From assembly GCA_002480735.1 (NCBI GenBank), contig DLCS01000193.1:1-15971 (forward strand): a stretch of DNA of 15,971 nucleotides, given 5' to 3'. Each line of letters begins with the position of its first letter. The stretch's first letter is position 1. This document shows positions 9,087 to 15,812 of this stretch, piece by piece. The notes under the pieces are model-generated. The model made no database searches, had not been told where the DNA came from, and saw only the letters and a program-made list of their open reading frames with translations. Both the position numbers and the translations under genes were made by a program. This DNA comes from Bacillaceae bacterium UBA7792. GTDB taxonomy: Bacteria > Bacillota > Bacilli > Bacillales > Cytobacillaceae.

Positions 9087-9113
9087 GCACAGGGAGACCT
9101 GTGCTCTTTTTTT
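9087..9113 (+). terminator. Strong intrinsic terminator not adjacent to a gene
   Basis: GCACAGG-GAGA-CCTGTGC is a perfect 7-bp stem with a GNRA tetraloop, followed by TC and seven Ts (9107-9113). It lies 175 bases past the trxB stop and about 180 before the next start. trxB already has a terminator, so this one either backs it up or ends a separate short RNA. Confidence 0.85.
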
Positions 9114-9128
9114 GTAAAGCAACATAAA

Positions 9129-9193
9129 GGTTATTTCAAAACGGCGATCGTATGAAACTATCCTTGATAAAAGAGCCTTCGTTAAAAATAACC
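9129..9193. repeat. Inverted repeat with 8-bp arms in the trxB/Nudix gap
   Basis: GGTTATTT (9129-9136) and AAATAACC (9186-9193) are exact inverted copies 49 bases apart. The enclosed stretch has no credible reading frame. It lies between the orphan terminator and the promoter at 9209, so it may not be transcribed from either. Confidence 0.4.
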
Positions 9194-9208
9194 AGGTAAC
9201 CCTATTCA

Positions 9209-9237
9209 TTGTGACCCCCTCCCAAAAATAGTATAAT
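9209..9237 (+). promoter_or_regulatory. Sigma-A promoter of the Nudix-rapZ-glmR-whiA-crh operon
   Basis: TTGTGA (9209-9214), a 17-bp spacer and a perfect TATAAT (9232-9237) place the start near 9244, about 50 bases before the first gene. No terminator separates this promoter from the operon. Confidence 0.75.
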
Positions 9238-9295
9238 TAATTGGATATAGTCGTTTTTAAATAATGTCTAGTTTGTTGACATTGAGGTGAATTGT

Positions 9296-9754
9296 GTGCA
9301 ACGGGTAACGAATTGCTTATTAATGAAGGATAACAAGGTTTTGCTATTGCAAAAACCAAAGCGAGGCTGGTGGGTAGCACCTGGCGGAAAAATGGAGCCA
9401 GGGGAATCGGTTCGGGATTCGTGTATTCGTGAATACCGAGAGGAAACAGGGATTTATTTAAGAAATCCCAATCTGAAGGGTGTATTCACCTTTATTATGA
9501 AGGACGGAGACAAAGTGTTGTCCGAATGGATGATGTTTACCTTTTTTGCTACCGAGGCAGATGGCATCAACCTTGATGAATCAGACGAAGGAAAAATTGC
9601 TTGGCATTCGATTGAAGAGATAAAGAATCTCCCCATGGCAGAAGGAGATTATCATATTCTAGATTACATGGTTCAAGGAAAAGGGATTATTTACGGAACC
9701 TTTACCTATACGGAAGACTTTAAGCTTCTTCAGTACCGTTTAGACCCGAGCTAA
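9296..9754 (+). CDS. yvcI: Nudix hydrolase (YvcI-like, 8-oxo-dGTP diphosphatase type)
   Basis: The 152-residue protein is a Nudix enzyme, cleaving a nucleoside diphosphate linked to another group; the true substrate is unknown. The full Nudix box is present: G31-x5-E37-x7-R45-E-Y-R-E-E-T-G-I53, preceded by GWWVAPG. It heads the operon continuing into rapZ, glmR, whiA and crh, as in other bacilli. The start is uncertain. GTG at 9296 lies five bases after GAGGTGA (9284-9290). An in-frame GTG at 9287 would add three residues, but it overlaps that ribosome binding site. I prefer 9296. Confidence 0.88.
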   Translation: MQRVTNCLLMKDNKVLLLQKPKRGWWVAPGGKMEPGESVRDSCIREYREETGIYLRNPNLKGVFTFIMKDGDKVLSEWMMFTFFATEADGINLDESDEGKIAWHSIEEIKNLPMAEGDYHILDYMVQGKGIIYGTFTYTEDFKLLQYRLDPS

Positions 9755-9812
9755 TGTGGGCTCAACTTATATAAAAAGGGGCTCCTGAAATGAGAGCAAG
9801 GAGGAATCAATA

Positions 9813-10706
9813 ATGAGCACTGGAGCTGTAGACGATATACAAATGGTCATCATAACAGGTATGTCAGGTGCGGGGAAGACAGTGGCCATCCAAAGCTTTG
9901 AAGACTTAGGGTTTTTCTGTGTGGATAACTTACCTCCTACCCTCTTGCCAAAGTTTCTCGAACTGATGAAGGATTCAGGGAATAAAATGAATAAAGTTGC
10001 CCTAGTGATGGATTTAAGAGGGCGGGAGTTTTTTGATCATCTCTTCAAAGCGCTCGATGACTTAGCGGAAACTTCATGGGTGACCCCGCAAATCCTATTC
10101 TTAGATGCAGATGATTCAACATTGGTTAGAAGATACAAGGAAACGCGTCGTTCCCATCCTCTAGCTAAGTCTGGCTTGCCGCTTGAAGGCATTCAGTTAG
10201 AACGGGAACTTTTGGAAGAACTAAAGGGAAGAGCACAAATTATTTATAATACCTCAAAGCTAAAGCCAAAAGAACTGCGAGAGAGAATCATCACGGAGTT
10301 TTCAGTGAACAAGAAATCTACTTTTACGGTGAATGTCATGTCCTTTGGCTTTAAACACGGTCTGCCGATTGATGCTGATTTAGTGTTTGATGTTCGCTTT
10401 CTTCCGAATCCCTATTATATCGAACATATGAGACCCCAGACAGGATTGGATGAGGATGTCTATAATTATGTATTAAAATGGAACGAGACGAACAAGTTCC
10501 TGGAAAAAGTAATTGAACTGTTAAGCTTTATGCTTCCTCATTATAAACGAGAGGGCAAATCACAGCTCGTTATTGCGATCGGATGTACGGGTGGCCAGCA
10601 CAGGTCTGTCGCGCTAACAGAGTACATTGGGAACTATTTTGCAAAGGATTATCACACCAATATCACCCATCGCGATATTGAAAGGAGAAAGGAAAAATCA
10701 TCATGA
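9813..10706 (+). CDS. rapZ: RNase adapter / nucleotide-binding protein RapZ (YvcJ)
   Basis: RapZ is a P-loop protein that binds and hydrolyses nucleotides. In E. coli it guides RNase E to the small RNA GlmZ and so controls GlmS; the Bacillus homologue YvcJ affects competence, and its molecular role is less clear. The 297-residue product has Walker A GMSGAGKT (16-23), DNLPP and LFLDADD in the kinase-like N-terminal domain. The conserved C-terminal motif [10 protein letters not shown] is at 257-266. The ATG follows AAGGAGG (9798-9804). The last codons overlap glmR (ATGA), so the two are translationally coupled. That matches a shared role in amino-sugar and carbon-flux control. Confidence 0.95.
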   Translation: MSTGAVDDIQMVIITGMSGAGKTVAIQSFEDLGFFCVDNLPPTLLPKFLELMKDSGNKMNKVALVMDLRGREFFDHLFKALDDLAETSWVTPQILFLDADDSTLVRRYKETRRSHPLAKSGLPLEGIQLERELLEELKGRAQIIYNTSKLKPKELRERIITEFSVNKKSTFTVNVMSFGFKHGLPIDADLVFDVRFLPNPYYIEHMRPQTGLDEDVYNYVLKWNETNKFLEKVIELLSFMLPHYKREGKSQLVIAIGCTGGQHRSVALTEYIGNYFAKDYHTNITHRDIERRKEKSS

Positions 10707-11686
10707 CCAAAAGCGGACAGCCAAAAATAGTTATAATCGGAGGTGGTACAGGTCTGCCAGTTTTGTTGAGGGGATTAAAAAAATACCCTCTTGATATCAC
10801 AGCTGTCGTGACTGTCGCCGATGATGGAGGAAGCTCTGGACGTTTAAGGGATGAAATGGACATTCCTCCTCCAGGAGATATTCGCAACGTGTTAGCAGCC
10901 CTATCTGATGTCGAACCCTTAATTGAAGAAATGTTTCAGCATCGTTTTAAGACAGCAAGTGAGCTTTCCGGACATTCCTTAGGCAACCTGATCCTTGCAG
11001 CAATGACCTCGATTACTGGGAACTTTATGCATGCCATTCAGGAAATGAGCAAGGTTCTGAATGTAAATGGAAAAGTATTACCAGCAGCCAGTGAAAGCGT
11101 TGTGCTCCATGCGGAGATGGAGGATGGCACTATCGTGTCCGGGGAGTCAAAAATCCCTTATTCAGGAAAAAAGATTAAGAGAGTATTTTTAACTCCTGAA
11201 ATTGCGAATCCTTTACCTGAAACGATTCATGCCATCCGGCAAGCAGATTTGATTATTATTGGACCAGGGAGCCTATACACGAGCATATTACCAAATCTGC
11301 TTGTGCCGAAATTGGGCCAGGAGATTTGTCGTGCACAGGCAAAAAAGGTGTATGTATGCAATCTCATGACCCAGGCGGGAGAGACGCTAGACTTCACTGC
11401 GAGCGACCATGTGAAGGCTCTATACGCCCATTTAAAATGTGCCTTTATCGATACCATTTTGGTGAACAGCGAGAATATTCCAGAGGATATTCTAAGCCGT
11501 TATAGTGAGGAATTGGCGAGGCCTGTTCACTTTGACCTAAACCAATTGTATGAACTTGGTTTAGAGGTGGTACAAGGAGAAATTATGCATTTGGAAAATG
11601 GGGTCATTCGCCATGATACAAAAGAGGTAGCCCATATCCTCTACACTTTGTTAAGGAATGAAACCAATAAGAGATATAATGCGTAA
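10703..11686 (+). CDS. glmR: GlmR (YvcK), UDP-GlcNAc-binding regulator of cell-wall precursor synthesis
   Basis: GlmR, formerly YvcK or gluconeogenesis factor, binds UDP-GlcNAc. In B. subtilis it stimulates GlmS, directing carbon into peptidoglycan precursors during growth on gluconeogenic substrates. The 327-residue product belongs to the CofD-like/UPF0052 family. Motifs are GGGTG (13-17), [10 protein letters not shown] (40-49), PPPGDIRN (55-62), HSLGNL (91-96), GPGSLYTS (187-194) and MTQAGET (222-228). The ATG overlaps the rapZ stop; whiA starts 19 bases after the stop. Cellular localisation cannot be read from the sequence. Confidence 0.95.
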   Translation: MTKSGQPKIVIIGGGTGLPVLLRGLKKYPLDITAVVTVADDGGSSGRLRDEMDIPPPGDIRNVLAALSDVEPLIEEMFQHRFKTASELSGHSLGNLILAAMTSITGNFMHAIQEMSKVLNVNGKVLPAASESVVLHAEMEDGTIVSGESKIPYSGKKIKRVFLTPEIANPLPETIHAIRQADLIIIGPGSLYTSILPNLLVPKLGQEICRAQAKKVYVCNLMTQAGETLDFTASDHVKALYAHLKCAFIDTILVNSENIPEDILSRYSEELARPVHFDLNQLYELGLEVVQGEIMHLENGVIRHDTKEVAHILYTLLRNETNKRYNA

Positions 11687-11705
11687 TATGAGGGAGGTGT
11701 AGGAA

Positions 11706-12650
11706 ATGTCATTCGCTTCAGAAACAAAGAAGGAATTAACAAACCTAGAGGTCAAAGATTGCTGCGGCAAAGCTGAATTATCTGCTCTGATACGAATGAA
11801 TGGATCCTTATCCTTTTCCAATCGTAAGCTTGTTGTTGACATACAAACGGAAAACGCTGCCATTGCGAGAAGAATTTATACCTTGATTAAGAAATATTAC
11901 GACGTTCAGGTCGAATTACTCGTTCGAAAGAAAATGCGGCTCAAAAAGAACAATGTATATATTGTCAGATTATCTCAAAGAGCAAAGGAAATTCTTGAGG
12001 ATCTCAAAATTCTCCAAGAGGGCTTTGTCTTTGCTCACGATATCTCCAAGGATTTAGTCGAAAAAAAATGCTGTAAACGTGCCTATCTTCGTGGCTCCTT
12101 TCTGGCTGGGGGCTCCGTTAATAACCCTGAAACGTCTTCCTATCACTTAGAAGTAGCTTCTCTTTACAAGGAGCATAATGATGCTCTTTGTGAACTGATG
12201 AATACGTTCGGGCTAAACAGCAAGACGTTGGAAAGAAAGAAAGGGTATATTACCTATCTGAAAGAGGCAGAAAAGATTACCGAATACTTAAATATTATTG
12301 GGGCTCATAATGCTCTTTTACGATTTGAGGATATTCGGATCGTTCGCGATATGAGAAATTCGGTGAATCGTCTTGTGAACTGTGAGACAGCAAATTTAAA
12401 TAAGACGATTGGCGCAGCGATTAGACAGGTTGAAAATATTCGCTACATAAAGGATTCGGTAGGGTTGGATATTTTACCTGAAAAATTAAGGGAAATTGCA
12501 GAGCTGCGTGTGGCCTATCAGGATGTCACATTAAAGGAATTGGGCGAAATGGTTTCAGGCGGGCAAATTAGCAAATCGGGGATTAACCATCGTCTTCGCA
12601 AAATAGATGAAATTGCCGAAAAGCTAAGGGCAGGAGAACCCGTGAAATAG
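11706..12650 (+). CDS. whiA: WhiA, DNA-binding protein with homing-endonuclease fold
   Basis: WhiA combines a degenerate LAGLIDADG homing-endonuclease domain with a C-terminal helix-turn-helix. In streptomycetes it activates sporulation genes with WhiB. In B. subtilis it affects division and chromosome segregation without clear transcription-factor behaviour. The 314-residue product shows [10 protein letters not shown] (128-137), the LAGLIDADG-like helix. The helix-turn-helix is around 274-300 ([20 protein letters not shown] then NHRLRKI). The ATG follows GGGAGGTG (11692-11699). Confidence 0.95.
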   Translation: MSFASETKKELTNLEVKDCCGKAELSALIRMNGSLSFSNRKLVVDIQTENAAIARRIYTLIKKYYDVQVELLVRKKMRLKKNNVYIVRLSQRAKEILEDLKILQEGFVFAHDISKDLVEKKCCKRAYLRGSFLAGGSVNNPETSSYHLEVASLYKEHNDALCELMNTFGLNSKTLERKKGYITYLKEAEKITEYLNIIGAHNALLRFEDIRIVRDMRNSVNRLVNCETANLNKTIGAAIRQVENIRYIKDSVGLDILPEKLREIAELRVAYQDVTLKELGEMVSGGQISKSGINHRLRKIDEIAEKLRAGEPVK

Positions 12651-12682
12651 TTAAATTGTAGAGAATCTTGGGAGGAAGAAGA

Positions 12683-12937
12683 ATGGTTGAAAAACAAGTA
12701 GAAGTGAAGCTAAGAACAGGATTACAGGCGCGGCCAGCGGCTTTATTTGTCCAGGAAGCGACCCGCTTTTCCTCGGATGTGTATATCGTAAAGGATGGGA
12801 AGAAGGTCAATGCCAAAAGCATCATGGGCCTGATGAGTCTTGCCATCAATTCAGGTGCTGAAATCAAGCTGATTGCTGAGGGCAGTGATGAACAGGAAGC
12901 GCTGGAGGCCCTGTCGGCATATGTAGAGAAAGAATAG
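12683..12937 (+). CDS. crh: Crh, catabolite repression HPr-like protein
   Basis: Crh is a paralogue of the phosphotransferase protein HPr. When phosphorylated on Ser46 by HPr kinase it acts as a corepressor of CcpA, but it cannot carry PTS phosphate. The 84-residue product shows both diagnostic features: Q15 (TGLQARPAA) in place of the catalytic His15, and S46 (NAKSIMGL). GGGAGG (12670-12675) seven bases before the ATG at 12683 decides the start; the TTG at 12668 is rejected. It is the last gene of the operon. Confidence 0.96.
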   Translation: MVEKQVEVKLRTGLQARPAALFVQEATRFSSDVYIVKDGKKVNAKSIMGLMSLAINSGAEIKLIAEGSDEQEALEALSAYVEKE

Positions 12938-12952
12938 AGCCGTATATCAAGC

Positions 12953-12987
12953 AAAAAACTCGCTAAAAACAGTTTAGCGAGTTTTTT
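12953..12987. terminator. Bidirectional terminator between convergent crh and clpP
   Basis: AAAAAACTCGCTAAA (12953-12967) pairs perfectly over 15 bp with TTTAGCGAGTTTTTT (12973-12987) around the loop AACAG. An A-tract on the left and T-tract on the right let it end transcripts from both sides. The clpP stop is eight bases beyond. Confidence 0.93.
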
Positions 12988-12994
12988 AAATGGT

Positions 12995-13597
12995 TTATTT
13001 TTCTTTTTTCTCTGCTGGATTGCGGGTAATGATATGGTCAACTAAGCCATATTCCTTTGCTCTTTCAGCAGTCATAAAGTTATCGCGGTCCGTATCCTTA
13101 GCAATGACCTCAAGTGGTTGGCCAGTACGTTCAGATAAGATGCCATTCAATTTTTCACGCAGGAAGAGAATGCGCTTTGCAGCAATTTCAATTTCAGTTG
13201 CTTGACCTTGAGCACCACCTAGCGGCTGGTGAATCATGACCTCAGCGTTTGGAAGAGCATAACGCTTCCCTTTTTCACCGGCAGCAAGAAGGAATGCTCC
13301 CATGGAAGCGGCCATTCCGATACAAATGGTCGATACATCTGGCTTAATGTACTGCATCGTGTCATAAATCGCCATTCCAGCTGTAATACTGCCACCAGGG
13401 CTGTTAATATAAAGCGTGATATCCTTTTCTGGGTTCTCCGCCTCTAGGAATAATAGCTGGGCAACAATGGAGTTGGCCACGTTATCGTCAATAGCACTTC
13501 CGAGCATAATCACTCGATCCTTAAGAAGTCGAGAGTAAATGTCATAAGCACGCTCACCGCGATTCGTCTGTTCAATAACTGTAGGGATCAAATTCAT
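12995..13597 (-). CDS. clpP: ATP-dependent Clp protease proteolytic subunit ClpP
   Basis: ClpP is the self-compartmentalised serine protease that forms a double heptamer and degrades proteins fed by ClpX, ClpC or ClpE. The 200-residue product carries the catalytic triad S98 (GMAASMGA), H123 (MIHQPLGG) and D172 (DTDRDN), with NSPGGS (65-70) forming the oxyanion strand. A short N-terminal propeptide ([11 protein letters not shown]) is typical. The ribosome binding site AAGGAGG is the complement of 13605-13611. It is monocistronic, with a CtsR-type operator at the promoter. Its stop is close to crh, on the opposite strand. Confidence 0.97.
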   Translation of the reverse strand: MNLIPTVIEQTNRGERAYDIYSRLLKDRVIMLGSAIDDNVANSIVAQLLFLEAENPEKDITLYINSPGGSITAGMAIYDTMQYIKPDVSTICIGMAASMGAFLLAAGEKGKRYALPNAEVMIHQPLGGAQGQATEIEIAAKRILFLREKLNGILSERTGQPLEVIAKDTDRDNFMTAERAKEYGLVDHIITRNPAEKKEK

Positions 13598-13665
13598 TTT
13601 TATTCCTCCTTATCAAATAAGTAAGTACTGCTGTTTTGAAACAAATTCCTTCGGTTATGTAAGTT

Positions 13666-13694
13666 ATGATACACTGATAGTCAAAAAAGGTCAA
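13666..13694 (-). promoter_or_regulatory. clpP sigma-A promoter
   Basis: On the minus strand TTGACC (complement of 13689-13694), 17 bp and TATCAT (complement of 13666-13671) form a good promoter starting near 13659, giving a leader of about 60 bases. An alternative is TTGACT (13679-13684) with TACATA (13656-13661), also 17 bp apart. Both -35 hexamers lie in the CtsR box. Confidence 0.7.
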
Positions 13695-13695
13695 A
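13679..13695. promoter_or_regulatory. CtsR operator at clpP
   Basis: AGTCAAA-AAA-GGTCAAA matches the CtsR heptad direct repeat (A/G)GTCAAA-NAN-(A/G)GTCAAA. It covers the -35 region, so CtsR would block polymerase until heat or protein stress releases it. ctsR itself is not in the window. Confidence 0.88.
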
Positions 13696-13809
13696 CAATT
13701 CGATTTCAACATCGAGAACTTTTTACATTGCTTTTAAGCCCTTCTTCATCATATCCATTATCCACTGATTTTAACACTATAATCATCCTTCAACCTTTAT
13801 TTTTCCTCC

Positions 13810-13838
13810 TTGCAAACTTTTGGAACATGACTTATAAT
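13810..13838 (+). promoter_or_regulatory. Promoter of the tRNA-Arg gene
   Basis: TTGCAA (13810-13815), a 17-bp spacer and a perfect TATAAT (13833-13838) place the start near 13845, about 37 bases before the mature tRNA. Confidence 0.75.
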
Positions 13839-13847
13839 GGATAAGCG

Positions 13848-13865
13848 TGTTACGTGCTCGTAACA
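13848..13865 (+). other. Hairpin in the tRNA-Arg 5' leader
   Basis: TGTTACG-TGCT-CGTAACA forms a perfect 7-bp stem with a four-base loop at the very start of the predicted precursor, 16 bases before the mature 5' end. It may affect leader stability or RNase P access. Confidence 0.5.
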
Positions 13866-13881
13866 TAGCGATCATAATTTT

Positions 13882-13953
13882 GCCCTCGTGGTGCAACGGA
13901 TAGCACGCAAGATTCCGGTTCTTGAAATTCGGGTTCGAGTCCTGACGAGGGCG
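13882..13953 (+). tRNA. tRNA-Arg, anticodon CCG
   Basis: A full cloverleaf can be drawn. Acceptor GCCCTCG pairs with CGAGGGC (13946-13952), with discriminator G at 13953. The D stem is GTGC/GCAC. The anticodon stem CAAGA/TCTTG has loop TTCCGGT, giving anticodon CCG at 13915-13917, which reads CGG. The variable loop is AAAT, and the T arm is TCGGG-TTCGAGT-CCTGA with one G-T pair. The 3' CCA is not encoded and must be added after transcription. It stands alone between clpP and rpoN, with its own promoter and terminator, like trnQ-Arg of B. subtilis. Confidence 0.95.
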
Positions 13954-13959
13954 TTAGAA

Positions 13960-13990
13960 AGTCTTCTATCTTTTCGGTAGAAGGCTTTTT
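13960..13990 (+). terminator. Intrinsic terminator of tRNA-Arg
   Basis: AGTCTTCTATC pairs with GGTAGAAGGCT over 11 positions, two of them G-T, around the loop TTTTC, followed by T's to 13990. It begins six bases after the mature 3' end. Confidence 0.9.
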
Positions 13991-14025
13991 CGATCTCCTT
14001 AATAATTAAAGCCAGAATATTTTCA

Positions 14026-14054
14026 TTCACCAAACCGTCCCCATATTGTAGAAT
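14026..14054 (+). promoter_or_regulatory. Candidate promoter of rpoN
   Basis: TTCACC (14026-14031), 17 bp and TAGAAT (14049-14054) would give a start near 14061, inside or just before the ribosome binding site AAGGGGTGAG. The leader would be very short, which weakens this call. Confidence 0.4.
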
Positions 14055-14075
14055 ATCAATAAGGGGTGAGAAAAG

Positions 14076-15401
14076 ATGAATCTAAATGCTGGGTTATGGC
14101 AGCAGCAAACCTTAAAATTAACGATGACACAGGAGCTTTCACAGGCCATTGCACTTTTGCAGTACTCGACCCAAGAGCTTATTTCTTTTTTGGAAGAAAA
14201 GGCAATAGAGAATCCCCTATTGAAAATTGAAACAAGCAATGTTCAAGCAGCCGATCCACGAAAAAATCGTTCCAAAGGAAAAAATATCGGGAAGGATAAT
14301 AATAACTGGATTGAACAAATTGGATCTGAACATATAAATCTAGAAGACTATTTATATTCGCAAATCAATACAAAGAATCTTTCTAAAGAGGTAAGAGCAA
14401 TTATTGATGAGATTATTTTTCGCATTGATGAAAACGGTTACCTTTGCTCAAGTGTAGACGAGCTTCATCTGACCTTAAACACCTCGAAGGAGAATGTGGA
14501 AAAAGGATTATCGCTAATTCAAGAACTTGAGCCTGCTGGCATCGGGGCACGCAATCTTCAGGAATGTCTGATTTTGCAGCTAAAGAGGATGGAGAGTCCG
14601 GATGAATTAGCTGAAAGGATTCTCACTGAGCATTTCACCCTTTTTGCTGAAAAAAAGTGGAAAGAGCTCGGGAAGCTTCTCGAAGTTACACCAGCCGAGA
14701 TCCAGCACGTATTTGATTTCATTCAAACCTTAAATCCAAGGCCGGCCGCAGTATTTCATAAAGACCAGCCCGTTTATATTACACCTGATGTGATGATAGA
14801 ATGGAATGGGGAGGCCTTCACCATTCGTATATTTGACGAGGTGCTCCCGAAAATTAGCTTTAATGAGGAATATTATCAGCAGTTTTCCGCTTATACAGAC
14901 AGTCAGGTTAGCCGTTTTCTACTGGAAAAACAGCAGGATTACTTCTGGCTTACAAAAGCACTCCAGCAGAGGAAGGAAACCTTAAAAAATGTTACACTAA
15001 AAATTGTTGAGAAGCAGCATGACTTTTTTATAAAGGGACCAGCCTTTCTTAAACCGATGACGATGAGAGAAATTTCGGAGGAAATAGGAATCCATGAATC
15101 TACAGTAAGTAGGGCAGTTAGGGAGAAGTACGCTCAAACCCCTTTTGGCCTATATGAATTGAAATCTTTCTTTTCCAGTACGATTCAAACGACAACAAGT
15201 GAAAATGCCTCCTCCAAACAGGTAAAGGAACTGATTTCACAGTTGATTTCAGAGGAAGATAAGCAAAAGCCGCTTTCGGATCAGGAAATTGTGAATATAC
15301 TTGAAAAAAATCAAGGGATTGTGGTTTCAAGAAGAACGATTGCTAAGTATCGGGATCAGCTAGGGATTCAATCCTCCTCCAAACGCAAGCGTTATGAGTA
15401 G
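14076..15401 (+). CDS. rpoN: RNA polymerase sigma-54 factor (RpoN / SigL)
   Basis: Sigma-54 directs polymerase to -24/-12 promoters that need an AAA+ enhancer-binding activator; in B. subtilis SigL serves arginine, levan, acetoin and branched-chain amino-acid genes. The 441-residue product has the Gln/Leu-rich region I (about 6-48, LTMTQELSQAIALLQYSTQE) and a core-binding middle (about 80-270). The helix-turn-helix is at about 328-350 (MTMREISEEIGIHESTVSRA). The RpoN box SRRTIAKYR (418-426) is a near-exact match to ARRTVAKYR and contacts the -24 element. The ATG follows AAGGGGTGAG (14061-14070). The glutaredoxin-like gene starts 33 bases downstream, so the two are probably cotranscribed. Confidence 0.96.
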   Translation: MNLNAGLWQQQTLKLTMTQELSQAIALLQYSTQELISFLEEKAIENPLLKIETSNVQAADPRKNRSKGKNIGKDNNNWIEQIGSEHINLEDYLYSQINTKNLSKEVRAIIDEIIFRIDENGYLCSSVDELHLTLNTSKENVEKGLSLIQELEPAGIGARNLQECLILQLKRMESPDELAERILTEHFTLFAEKKWKELGKLLEVTPAEIQHVFDFIQTLNPRPAAVFHKDQPVYITPDVMIEWNGEAFTIRIFDEVLPKISFNEEYYQQFSAYTDSQVSRFLLEKQQDYFWLTKALQQRKETLKNVTLKIVEKQHDFFIKGPAFLKPMTMREISEEIGIHESTVSRAVREKYAQTPFGLYELKSFFSSTIQTTTSENASSKQVKELISQLISEEDKQKPLSDQEIVNILEKNQGIVVSRRTIAKYRDQLGIQSSSKRKRYE

Positions 15402-15434
15402 CAATCGCAAAACTGAAAAATGAGGAGAATAAAC

Positions 15435-15695
15435 GTGAACATCACCGTTAAGCTATATACAAAAAATCGCTGCCATCTATGTGACAAGGCGAAAGATATT
15501 TTAATGAAGCTAAAAAATAAACGGGAATTCAATTATTCAGAGATCGATATTGAAGAAAGCGATCAATTAATTGAGAAATACGGGTTAATGATTCCTGTTG
15601 TTGAAATCAATGGAGAAGAAATCCAATATGGACAAATTGATGAACTTTTTATTGACGAAGCGCTTTCCAAGATCGAGGCAAGTCTTTTAAGTTGA
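15435..15695 (+). CDS. Glutaredoxin-like thiol-disulfide protein (DUF836 type)
   Basis: The 86-residue product has a minimal thioredoxin fold. The first strand VKLYTK is followed by the redox motif C13-H-L-C16, then a helix. The cis-proline P54 in MIPVVEINGEE and the terminal helix complete the fold. This is the short glutaredoxin-like family common in bacilli; the substrate is unknown. GTG at 15435 lies seven bases after GAGGAG (15422-15427). The in-frame ATG at 15420 overlaps that site and is less likely. The gene is probably cotranscribed with rpoN. Its stop codon lies within the -35 hexamer of the cggR promoter. Confidence 0.85.
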   Translation: MNITVKLYTKNRCHLCDKAKDILMKLKNKREFNYSEIDIEESDQLIEKYGLMIPVVEINGEEIQYGQIDELFIDEALSKIEASLLS

Positions 15696-15720
15696 ATTCG
15701 TTCATCACTCCTGCTACAAT
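15692..15720 (+). promoter_or_regulatory. cggR promoter
   Basis: TTGAAT (15692-15697), 17 bp and TACAAT (15715-15720) with an extended -10 TG at 15712-15713 make a strong sigma-A promoter starting near 15727. The -35 overlaps the stop codon of the preceding gene. Confidence 0.85.
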
Positions 15721-15746
15721 AAAATTGTGCAAGGGTGATTTTTTTT
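15704..15746 (+). terminator. Intrinsic terminator of rpoN-glutaredoxin, overlapping the cggR promoter
   Basis: The outer stem ATCACTC (15704-15710) pairs with GGGTGAT (15733-15739), with one G-T pair. The inner stems TGC/GCA and ACAAT/ATTGT lead to an AAA loop (15721-15723). One mismatch and one bulge interrupt it. Seven further Ts follow (15740-15746). The left arm contains the cggR -10 hexamer, so RNA begun at about 15727 lacks that arm and cannot fold the terminator. Confidence 0.8.
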
Positions 15747-15754
15747 GGCTTTAG

Positions 15755-15790
15755 TGGGACATAATATGTCCACAAGGGACATAATTAGAC
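15755..15790 (+). promoter_or_regulatory. CggR operator
   Basis: TGGGAC-N6-TGTC-N4-AGGGAC-N6-AGAC matches the known B. subtilis architecture CGGGAC-N6-TGTC-N4-CGGGAC-N6-TGTC in all spacings. It lies about +29 to +64 from the predicted start, where bound CggR would block elongation. In B. subtilis fructose-1,6-bisphosphate releases CggR. Confidence 0.9.
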
Positions 15791-15812
15791 CACTACAAAA
15801 AAGGAGCAGATC

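Noticed and set aside
9038..9127. Short open frame of 29 codons starting with ATG at 9038
   Set aside because: No ribosome binding site, and it runs through the terminator hairpin at 9087-9113.
13706..13786. 26-codon frame on the minus strand (ATG complement of 13784-13786), upstream of clpP
   Set aside because: The nearest AGGAGG (complement of 13805-13811) is 18 bases from the start, too far. The frame crosses no known motif and stops just before the clpP promoter.
15755..15790. Possible third copy of the GGACA/TGTCC composite repeat
   Set aside because: It has GGGAC and TGTC boxes, but lacks the GGTACC palindrome and has different spacing (N6/N4/N6). It matches the CggR operator and lies at cggR.
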